Shown piece by piece: positions 1 to 6,443 of a stretch of DNA of 64,000 bases. The stretch's first letter is position 1, and every line of letters begins with the position of its first letter. The position numbers and the translations under genes were made by a program. The notes under the pieces were generated by a model. That model was given only the letters and a program-made list of their open reading frames with translations. It was not told where the DNA came from and searched no databases. Source of the stretch: Planctomycetia bacterium (GTDB taxonomy: Bacteria; Planctomycetota; Planctomycetia; Gemmatales; Gemmataceae); contig SYHD01000081.1 in assembly GCA_005799265.1 (NCBI GenBank), positions 34,367-98,366 on the forward strand, in the 5' to 3' direction.

Positions 1-30
1 GATATCGATGCGGATCGCGAAACTTTTCAT
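1..30 (-). CDS. Start of an unidentified gene (partial)
   Basis: Ten codons of a minus-strand gene are visible, beginning MKSFAIRIDI and running off the window edge. An AAGGAG ribosome binding site lies just upstream of the ATG (about 37-43), which is why I call a real start. Nothing in ten residues identifies the product. It is divergent from the repeat protein at 217-900, so 31-216 should hold promoters for both. Confidence 0.55.
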   Translation of the reverse strand, partial: MKSFAIRIDI

Positions 31-216
31 GGGATGCTCCTTTTTCACGTCGGTGTTGATTGCCTACACCTGCTTTTCGCGCGTCAATTCCATTGGCGGC
101 GGAAAATTCGGCAAGCTGGAAGAAATCTCGCGCGTTTATTGCGCAAGCTCTGTTGTGAATCGCGTCTGATTGTTAGACAATATCGTAGGAATTGGGTTCT
201 TCTGAAAGGTGCAAAT

Positions 217-900
217 ATGTTCACTAATCGCGCCGCAATGTTGTGGATTTGCTCGATTCTGCTGATCGCCTGCGTCATCAATCCGAGTGGCGCACAACCA
301 ATCAAGGGTAAGAAGAGTAATCCGAACACGGCGCAGCCCGCTGAGCAGAAGGCCCTCCCTCAAACGCCGAAGTCGAAGGGGAATGTTGATAGCAATTTGG
401 AGCGGCTTCAGACCAACATGAACTCCAAGGCGATTATTGACGCCGCCGTCGCGGATCGGATCCAACCGAATCCGTTCCTGAACACCAATCCGTTCAATAA
501 TCCACTGATGCCGCAGAATCCGTTTCAGCAACAAAATCCTTTTCAGCAACCGAATCCGTTCCAGGCGCAAAATCCATGGCAGCCGCAGATTCCCTACCAG
601 ACGAATCCATGGCAGCAGCCGAATCCTTTCCAGTCGAACCCGTATCAGATGAATCCGTTTCAGAACAACCCTTACGCGATCAACCCTTTCCAGACCAACC
701 CGTACCAGATGAATCCGTTTCAGAACAACCCTTACGCGATCAACCCTTTCCAGACCAACCCGTACCAGATGAATCCGTACCAAATGAACCCCTATCAATT
801 GAATCCGTTCCAGATCAATCCCTGGCAGCAGGTTCAGCCGATGCGTAATTTGCAACCCGGCGTCTTCAACGGTCCGGGGGTCTTCGGGCCTGGCTTCTGA
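217..900 (+). CDS. Secreted Asn-Pro-aromatic repeat protein
   Basis: Unrecognised 227-residue protein. Residues 1-27 form a Sec-type signal peptide (hydrophobic run LWICSILLIACVI, cleavage probably after an Ala-rich stretch ending GAQ). A charged linker follows, and from about residue 85 to 210 there are about twenty NPF, NPY or NPW triplets separated by Gln, Asn, Thr and Met. This is a low-complexity, proline-rich, probably unfolded and exported segment. The start at 217 is chosen because GAAAGG lies 7 bases upstream and the signal peptide begins there; the frame is open further upstream, but that stretch is not convincing. A strong terminator follows at 923. Function unknown; a surface or matrix role is a guess based on export and composition. 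Confidence 0.7.
   Translation: MFTNRAAMLWICSILLIACVINPSGAQPIKGKKSNPNTAQPAEQKALPQTPKSKGNVDSNLERLQTNMNSKAIIDAAVADRIQPNPFLNTNPFNNPLMPQNPFQQQNPFQQPNPFQAQNPWQPQIPYQTNPWQQPNPFQSNPYQMNPFQNNPYAINPFQTNPYQMNPFQNNPYAINPFQTNPYQMNPYQMNPYQLNPFQINPWQQVQPMRNLQPGVFNGPGVFGPGF
637..777 (+). repeat. 60-base tandem repeat inside the NP-aromatic gene
   Basis: Bases 661-717 and 721-777 are identical, and the unit starts again with one mismatch from about 637. Each unit codes for twenty residues containing four NP-aromatic triplets. The identity at third codon positions points to recent slippage or unequal crossing-over rather than selection on protein alone. Confidence 0.85.
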
Positions 901-922
901 GCGATCATTCGAGACAGCGAAT

Positions 923-960
923 AAACGCGGGCGACCTCTCACGGTTGCTCGCGTTTTTTT
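923..960 (+). terminator. Rho-independent terminator
   Basis: A 14-base stem (923-936 with 943-956, two G-U pairs) closes a six-base loop and ends in a run of seven T (954-960). It lies 23 bases after the stop of the NP-aromatic gene. Confidence 0.85.
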
Positions 961-969
961 GGACTAATT

Positions 970-981
970 CGCCGCTTGCGG
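970..981. repeat. Partial family B palindrome at the stop of the EF-G-like gene
   Basis: The string CGCCGCTTGCGGC is the terminal part of the palindrome seen in full at 4651-4706. Its edge abuts the TAG stop codon of the minus-strand gene, as it also does at 4706. Confidence 0.5.
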
Positions 982-3129
982 CTACTCTTCTTCGTCAACC
1001 GCCATCTTCGCCTTGCTGACGATCTGCACTTGCACATTGGCCGGCACGATGTCGTAGTGGCTGAATTCCATCGTGTAACTCCCCTGCCCTTGCGTGATGC
1101 TGCCGAGTTGGGCGGCGTAGCGCGTCATTTCCGCGAGCGGCGCGATCGCCTTGATGACCGCGAGATCGCCCGGCAAGCTGTCCTGATCCTCGACGCGGGC
1201 GCGCTTGCCGTTTAGATCCTTCAAGATGTCGCCTGTGTACTTCGTCGGCAGCGTCACCTCCAAATGAACGATCGGCTCTAGCAGCACGGGCCGCGCTTCG
1301 CGGAACGCCTTCTTGAAGCACATGCGCGCGGCGGTTTTGAACGCGGCTTCGGAGCTGTCTACGTCGTGATACTTGCCGAAATGCACCTCGACGGCGACAT
1401 CCTGCATGCGATAGCCCGCGAGCGCGCCCTGATCGAGCACTTCCTTGCAGCCTTTCTCGATCGCCGGGATGAACTGGTTCGGGATCGAGCCGCCGACGAT
1501 GTGGTCGATGAACGCGAAGTTGTAGTGCGGTTCGTAATGGGCGGAACGCATTTTCTCGAAGCGGGATTTGTTGGCGAACTTTTCCAGCAACTCCTCTTCC
1601 GACTTGATGTGGAGGTCCTTGAGCGGATAGACGCGGAAGTGAACCTTGCCGTATTGCCCACGTCCGCCCGACTGTTTCTTGTGCTGATACTCCGCGTCGG
1701 CGGTCGAGGTCAGCGTTTCGCGGTAGGCGATCTTCGGTTCGTGCGTGATGATTTCCAGGTCGTAGCGCGCTTTGAGGCGTTTTTGCACGATGTCGAGGTG
1801 GATCTGGCTGGTGCCGGTGATGACGAGCTCCTTGGTCTGCGTGTCGCGCGTGACCTTGAAGGTCGGGTCCTCGTCGGCGATCTTGTTCAAGCTGCCGGAG
1901 ATCTTCTGTTCGTCGCCGCGCGCCTTGGGCTCGACGGCAAGGCCGAACATCGGCATCGGAAAGCTCGGCGCGGGGAGCTTGGGGGCGTTGGTGTTCAGCG
2001 CGACCGTGTCGCCGATGTGCAGGTCTTCGACCTTGGCGACGGCGATGATGTCGCCGGGGACCGCTTCGGTCATCGGCTTTGTCGTCTTGCCCTGGGCGAG
2101 AAGCAAGCCGCTGGAGCGGCCGCCGCGCCCGGAGCGCAGGGTGATGATCGGCTGTTCCGGCGTGAGCTTGCCGGACAGGACACGGAAATAGCTGAGTGTG
2201 CCGACGAACTTGTCGGAAATGGTCTTGAATACTTGGCCGACGAATTCGCCCGTCTCGTTTGGCTCGATCTCGATCGTCGTCGCCTTGTCGCCGGCCCCCT
2301 TGGTTCCCTTGCGCTTGACGGCGGATTTGGGCGTCGGTGAAAACTTGATGATTGCCTCGAGCAGTTCCGCGACACCCAGATCCTTGTCGCGCTTCGACGC
2401 GGTGCACAGGATCGGAATCACGTTGCCAGCGGCGAGAGCTTTCGGCAATGCGGCGGTCAACTCGTCGGCCGAAAGGTCGCCTTCGCCGAGGTATTTCTCC
2501 ATCAAGCCTTCATCGACCTCGACGATGCTGTCGATGAGTTGCGCACGCTGGGCGGCCAGATCGACGGCGCAGCCCGCTGACGGCGTCGCCGGCGGATTGA
2601 GCACGCTGACGACGCCGGAAAAATTTGGCCCCACGTTGAGCGGCGCGTTGAACAGCACGCACGCTTGGCCGAAGGTGTCGCGGATGCCCTTGAGCAAATC
2701 GTCGAAGTGGATGTTCTCGGAGTCGAGCTTGTTGATGACGATCATGCGCGCCTGGCCGCGTTTGCCCGCCTCGTTGAACATGCGGCGCGTGTTGACCTGG
2801 ATGCCGGCGGTCGCGGAGATGACGATGATCGCGGTATCGACGGCGTTGAGGCCGCACAGCGCCTGGCCGACGAAATCGGGCTTGCCGGGCGTGTCGATCA
2901 AGTAGACGCGCTTGCCCTGATAGTCGAGGTGCAGGAGGCTCGAATCGATCGAGTACTTGTGCTTTTTTTCTTCCTCGTCGAAATCGGAGACGCTCGATCC
3001 GTCCTCCGGACTGCCGCGGCGTTCGACTACTTTTGCCTTGAAGAGAAGCGCATCGGCCAGAGAGGTCTTGCCGGTGACTTCGTGCCCAACTAGGGCGACG
3101 CTGTGGATGTCGTCAACTCTATGTGACAT
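982..3129 (-). CDS. Elongation factor G-like GTPase (EF-G paralogue)
   Basis: A 715-residue translational GTPase of the EF-G type. G1 is GHEVTGKTS (about 15-23), G3 is DTPG (79-82) and G4 is NKLD (133-136); domains II to V follow, ending with the EF-G C-terminal region. Canonical EF-G has AHIDAGKTT at G1 and a switch I with a conserved Thr-containing RGIT segment. Here the equivalent region reads SDFDEEEKKHKYSI, so this is the divergent EF-G-like group rather than the housekeeping fusA. The precise role in that group is not settled (ribosome recycling or a stress-related translocase have been proposed for paralogues). It is last in a minus-strand series with prepilin peptidase, hisH and hisA. 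A family B palindrome lies 19 bases before its start, and a partial copy abuts its stop. Confidence 0.85.
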   Translation of the reverse strand: MSHRVDDIHSVALVGHEVTGKTSLADALLFKAKVVERRGSPEDGSSVSDFDEEEKKHKYSIDSSLLHLDYQGKRVYLIDTPGKPDFVGQALCGLNAVDTAIIVISATAGIQVNTRRMFNEAGKRGQARMIVINKLDSENIHFDDLLKGIRDTFGQACVLFNAPLNVGPNFSGVVSVLNPPATPSAGCAVDLAAQRAQLIDSIVEVDEGLMEKYLGEGDLSADELTAALPKALAAGNVIPILCTASKRDKDLGVAELLEAIIKFSPTPKSAVKRKGTKGAGDKATTIEIEPNETGEFVGQVFKTISDKFVGTLSYFRVLSGKLTPEQPIITLRSGRGGRSSGLLLAQGKTTKPMTEAVPGDIIAVAKVEDLHIGDTVALNTNAPKLPAPSFPMPMFGLAVEPKARGDEQKISGSLNKIADEDPTFKVTRDTQTKELVITGTSQIHLDIVQKRLKARYDLEIITHEPKIAYRETLTSTADAEYQHKKQSGGRGQYGKVHFRVYPLKDLHIKSEEELLEKFANKSRFEKMRSAHYEPHYNFAFIDHIVGGSIPNQFIPAIEKGCKEVLDQGALAGYRMQDVAVEVHFGKYHDVDSSEAAFKTAARMCFKKAFREARPVLLEPIVHLEVTLPTKYTGDILKDLNGKRARVEDQDSLPGDLAVIKAIAPLAEMTRYAAQLGSITQGQGSYTMEFSHYDIVPANVQVQIVSKAKMAVDEEE

Positions 3130-3147
3130 AGGTGCTCCGGAAAGGTC

Positions 3148-3201
3148 GGCGCTTACGGCTTAGCGTTCGCAAGGCTCCGTGCGGGGCCTAAGCCGCCAGC
3201 G
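3148..3201. repeat. Family B palindromic element (degenerate)
   Basis: Left part GCTTACGGCTTAGCGTTCGC and right part GGCCTAAGCCGCCAGCGG form an imperfect stem. It occupies the gap between hisA and the EF-G-like gene, 19 bases upstream of the latter's start. Confidence 0.6.
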
Positions 3202-3241
3202 GAAAAGAAGTATTATGCGCGATGTCCGCGCGAGATGCATT

Positions 3242-3961
3242 CTATTTTCCAGAAACCTGCGCAATAACTTCGCGCAGACTTATTTGTCCTTCGTAGAGCG
3301 CCCGGCCGATAATCGCCCCTGAGAGTCCAGCTTCCATCAACCGCCTGGCGTCGTCCAGCGTGGTGACGCCCCCTGACGCGATCACGGGCAACGGCACGGC
3401 GTCAGCCATCTCTTGCATCGCCGTGACGTTGGCCCCTTGCATCATGCCGTCACGGCTGATGTCGGTGTAGATGAGCGCGGACAGCGGCGGCCGGGCACAT
3501 TGCTTCGCCAGATCGAGCGCGCCGATTTCCGACACGTCGAGCCAGCCTTGCGTCGCGACTTTGCCGGCCTTGGCGTCGATGCCCAGGACAATGCGGCCCG
3601 GAAACTGCTGCGTCATTAGCGCGAGCCACTTGGGCGATTGCAGCGCCTTGGTACCCAAGATGACGCGAGTGACGCCCCAGCTGAGCGCCTCCTTGATGTC
3701 GTCTTCGCTGCGCAGCCCGCCGCCGAGCTGGCACGACACGCCGCACGCCTTGACGATGGCGCGCACGCTGCCGCCATTGACGGGGCGGCCTTCTTTGGCG
3801 CCGTCGAGATCGACGAGATGCAGATACGTCGCGCCTTCAGACACCCAGCGTTCCGCCATGGCGGCGGGATCGGCGCCGAAGACCGTTTCCTGGGCGTAGT
3901 CGCCTTGCTTGAGACGGACGCATTTGCCGTCGCGCAGGTCGATGGCGGGGTAGATTTGCAT
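3242..3961 (-). CDS. hisA: Phosphoribosylformimino-AICAR isomerase
   Basis: Converts ProFAR to PRFAR in histidine biosynthesis. The 239-residue length is normal for the family. It is a (beta/alpha)8 barrel with the two expected catalytic aspartates: Asp8 in AIDLRDGK and the one in YTDISRDGM (about 170), plus IDAKAG near 130. Phosphate-binding glycines are in GGGLRS and ASGGV. It lies directly downstream of hisH, whose product feeds the next pathway step, so the pair makes sense as an operon. The 65-base gap to hisH is filled by a palindromic element. Confidence 0.95.
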   Translation of the reverse strand: MQIYPAIDLRDGKCVRLKQGDYAQETVFGADPAAMAERWVSEGATYLHLVDLDGAKEGRPVNGGSVRAIVKACGVSCQLGGGLRSEDDIKEALSWGVTRVILGTKALQSPKWLALMTQQFPGRIVLGIDAKAGKVATQGWLDVSEIGALDLAKQCARPPLSALIYTDISRDGMMQGANVTAMQEMADAVPLPVIASGGVTTLDDARRLMEAGLSGAIIGRALYEGQISLREVIAQVSGK

Positions 3962-3986
3962 ACTCGGTCCTATTTGCCGTTTGCCA

Positions 3987-4020
3987 TTTAGCGTTCGCGT
4001 GGCGCCATGCGGACGCTAAA
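3987..4020. repeat. Family B palindromic element (short form)
   Basis: A 34-base stem-loop with ends TTTAGCG and CGCTAAA lies between hisH and hisA, 26 bases upstream of the hisA start. Confidence 0.7.
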
Positions 4021-4026
4021 CGGCTT

Positions 4027-4635
4027 TCACCATTCCGAAAATTGCCGCAACATCGCCAGCCCCACCTTTTGGCTCTTCTCTGGATGGAACTGCGTCGCCA
4101 CCACGTTGTCGCGCCAGATCGCCGATGTGAACGGGGTCGGATAGTCCGTCTCCGTCGCGATGATGCCGTCGTCCTTCGGCTTTACGTAAAACGAATGCAC
4201 GAAGTACACCGAATCGCCCGGCAGAGCGCGGAAGATCGGCGCCCGGCGGCGGATACGAAGCTGATTCCAGCCCATGTGCGGCACCTTCAAGCCAGGTATC
4301 GCGCCAAAACGCACGACCTCGCCGGGAAAAATGTCGAGCCCTTGATGCACGCCGTCTTCGTAGCTCGTCGTGAACAGCAATTCCAGCCCCAGGCAAATAC
4401 CGAGAAACGGTTTGCCACGCTCGATGTGTTCCTTGATCGGCGCGACGAAGTCGGCCTCGCGCAATCGGGCGATGGCGTCGCGAAAGGCGCCGACGCCGGG
4501 CAGAACCAGCTTGTCGGCCGCGGTGATGCGATTGGGATCGTCGGAAATGATCGCGGCGGCGCCGACCTTCTCGAACGCTTTCTGCACGCTGCGCAGGTTC
4601 GCCATGCCATAATCGAGAATGAGGATCGGTTTCAC
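4027..4635 (-). CDS. hisH: Imidazole glycerol phosphate synthase, glutaminase subunit
   Basis: Class I glutamine amidotransferase subunit that supplies ammonia to HisF in the fifth step of histidine synthesis. 202 residues, normal for HisH. The nucleophile is the Cys in GICLGLELLF (about 81); the catalytic His and Glu are in QFHPEKSQ near the C-terminus. The N-terminal strand ILDYGMANLRSV is typical. Transcribed with hisA. hisF is not in the window. A family B palindrome sits 15 bases upstream of the ATG. Confidence 0.95.
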   Translation of the reverse strand: MKPILILDYGMANLRSVQKAFEKVGAAAIISDDPNRITAADKLVLPGVGAFRDAIARLREADFVAPIKEHIERGKPFLGICLGLELLFTTSYEDGVHQGLDIFPGEVVRFGAIPGLKVPHMGWNQLRIRRRAPIFRALPGDSVYFVHSFYVKPKDDGIIATETDYPTPFTSAIWRDNVVATQFHPEKSQKVGLAMLRQFSEW

Positions 4636-4650
4636 GTCGTTTCCTTTTTC

Positions 4651-4706
4651 GCCGCTTGCGGCTTAGCGGTCGCGTGGCGACGCGCGAACGCCAAGCCGCA
4701 AGCGGC
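4651..4706. repeat. Family B palindromic element (full, 56 bases)
   Basis: Ends GCCGCTTGCGGCTT and AAGCCGCAAGCGGC are exact inverted copies; the inner part also pairs with a few mismatches. It spans the gap between the prepilin peptidase and hisH, and its last base is part of the prepilin peptidase TAG stop. Confidence 0.85.
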
Positions 4707-5749
4707 TATTTGTTGCCGTGAATGACACGAAGGAGGAAGCTCATGATGAACAACATCGCGCCGCAAAAGACGACGACCCAGAATAGGATGAACTCGTTGA
4801 ACAGGAACTCGCGCAAGGGGTCGCTGATTTGTCCCCAGGCGAGGCACGTTCCCATCACGCTTAACGATAGCGCGGGCCCGAACGGAAGCGAGTTGTCTCT
4901 GCGGATCGCCAATTGAATGATACCAAACAGGAGCGCCGGGAACACACTGAGAAAAAACGCGACCACGACGAGTTGCCAGCCGAGAAAGGCGCCCGCCATC
5001 ATCATGAGATCGGCATCGCCCAGACCGAGGGCGTCCTTGCCGAGCCCCGCGCTGAAGACGAAACCGATGCCGCGCAAGAGCAGCGTGCCGACGAGCGCGC
5101 CGACGACGCCGGTGACGAGGCCGGTCTGCACGTTGCCGCCCTGCGCGCACCAGGCAGGCAGCGGCTCCCAAAAGGGCCAGGTCTGGGCGCCCAGCGGCAA
5201 TGCGATGGGAGCAGGGGAAATCTGCGCCACCGCATGCGGGAACGGCCAGGGCATGAACGCCGAACCGACCAGGCCGACCAGCGTCCCCGTCAACGTCAGT
5301 TGCAGGGGAATCTCGCGGCTCCTGAGATCACACACGGTCGCAACCATCAGGAACGCGAACAAGAGCGCATGCCACGCGAAGCCGCAGAATGACTCCAAGG
5401 GAAAAAGGAACAACCGAAACTCAGGATTCTGATCTCCAGGCCAAGTGTGGATGTTTTCGACAATTTCGATCCAAAACAAGCCGACGAATCCGAGAGCCGT
5501 GGCGAGTTCAACGAACATGTAGCCGACCGAATAACGCTGGCTGCATGTTCGGCAGCGGCCGCGCAGAATGAGGTAGCTGAGAATCGGGATGTTGTCGTAC
5601 CAGCAAATCGGCTGAAGACAGTTGCCGCAGCGCGAACTGGGCCAGAGGAGGCTCTTTTCGAGAGGCAGCCGCGCGACGGCGACGTTGAGAAAGCTGCCAA
5701 CCGAGGCGCCGGTCAGGAACACAAGGATCAAACAGAACGCGAGCACCAT
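4706..5749 (-). CDS. Type IV prepilin peptidase (A24 family)
   Basis: Inner-membrane aspartic protease and N-methylase that processes type IV pilin or type II secretion pseudopilin leaders. 347 residues. The cytosolic N-terminal domain carries the two zinc-binding CxxC motifs (CGNC and CRTC, about 41-69). The catalytic aspartates are in VCDLRSREIP (about 140) and in GLGDADLMMMAG (about 243), the signature of the family. There are about eight hydrophobic segments. It is somewhat longer than Escherichia coli PilD-type enzymes because of a roughly 60-residue insertion after the first aspartate. It stands first in a series with hisH and hisA, with no functional link apparent. Confidence 0.92.
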   Translation of the reverse strand: MVLAFCLILVFLTGASVGSFLNVAVARLPLEKSLLWPSSRCGNCLQPICWYDNIPILSYLILRGRCRTCSQRYSVGYMFVELATALGFVGLFWIEIVENIHTWPGDQNPEFRLFLFPLESFCGFAWHALLFAFLMVATVCDLRSREIPLQLTLTGTLVGLVGSAFMPWPFPHAVAQISPAPIALPLGAQTWPFWEPLPAWCAQGGNVQTGLVTGVVGALVGTLLLRGIGFVFSAGLGKDALGLGDADLMMMAGAFLGWQLVVVAFFLSVFPALLFGIIQLAIRRDNSLPFGPALSLSVMGTCLAWGQISDPLREFLFNEFILFWVVVFCGAMLFIMSFLLRVIHGNK

Positions 5750-5809
5750 GCTGGCAGTATATGGACTTCATTCGGCCCATTGGCGCGAGATGGAAATCCG
5801 TCAAGAAAA

Positions 5810-5847
5810 GAGGAACGAAAATCCCGGTGGGGGGATTGCCGTTCCTC
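5810..5847 (-). terminator. Rho-independent terminator for the YAP repeat gene
   Basis: GAGGAACG (5810-5817) pairs with CGTTCCTC (5840-5847), and AATCCC with GGGATT inside. On the minus strand the hairpin is followed by TCTTTTCTT. It lies 37 bases past the stop of the minus-strand gene ending at 5885. Confidence 0.7.
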
Positions 5848-5884
5848 GGTGGTTATCAATCAGGCCAATTCGGATCGGTGCGGT

Positions 5885-6193
5885 CTAGTAACGGCCATAG
5901 GGGTAGACGGGTACGGGCGCATATGGCCTGGGCGCATACACTGGCGCGTGGACGTACACCGGAGGCGCATAGGGCGCATACACAGGCGCGTAAACGTACA
6001 CCGGAGACGCATAAGGCGCATACACAGGCGCGTGGACGTACACCGGAGACACATAAGGCGCATACACAGGCGCGGGGACATACACTGGCGTGGGCGCGTA
6101 GACACCCGGATTCTGCGGGCGATACTGGGCCTGCGTGTAACCATGAGCCAACAGAAGAACCGCCAGGCTCAACGCCAAAACTTGGGGACGCAT
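5885..6193 (-). CDS. Small secreted Tyr-Ala-Pro/Val-Tyr-Val repeat protein
   Basis: Unrecognised 102-residue protein. Residues 1-23 (MRPQVLALSLAVLLLAHGYT followed by QAQ) are a signal peptide. The rest is an imperfect repeat of units such as VYVHAPVYAPYA, almost entirely Tyr, Ala, Pro, Val and His. At DNA level the unit recurs about every 33 bases from 5940 to 6085. Compare the NP-aromatic protein at 217-900: both are short, exported, proline- and aromatic-rich, with their own promoter and terminator. GGGAGAGAG precedes the ATG. A structural or surface role is a guess. Confidence 0.7.
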   Translation of the reverse strand: MRPQVLALSLAVLLLAHGYTQAQYRPQNPGVYAPTPVYVPAPVYAPYVSPVYVHAPVYAPYASPVYVYAPVYAPYAPPVYVHAPVYAPRPYAPVPVYPYGRY

Positions 6194-6289
6194 GTCTCTC
6201 TCCCTGGGATTAGAGGAAGTGGGGTGATGGGCAAGAATTGCAACGGGGCATTCTCGCCAATATGCACCATTAAACTAAGGTATTTGGGA

Positions 6290-6318
6290 AGTATAGGATA
6301 AATAAACAAGAAGAGCAA
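6290..6318 (-). promoter_or_regulatory. Sigma-70-like promoter for the YAP repeat gene
   Basis: Reading the minus strand, TTGCTC (6318-6313), a 17-base AT-rich spacer and TATACT (6295-6290) give a good -35/-10 pair. The start site would fall near 6283, leaving a 5' leader of about 90 bases. Confidence 0.5.
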
Positions 6319-6443
6319 CGAGTGTGGCCTTGCAGGCAAGCAAGTAACCAACCTATCGTGTCAGGCATATTGGGTCGGCGGTCGGCAGCAAGACCGGGCT
6401 CTTTCCGCCAAAACGCCGGCATTCCGAAGTTTGTAGACGAGCG

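Noticed and set aside
136..942. A 268-residue open frame antisense to the Asn-Pro-aromatic repeat gene
   Set aside because: It exists only because the repetitive codons lack stops on the opposite strand; it has no ribosome binding site and runs through the terminator.
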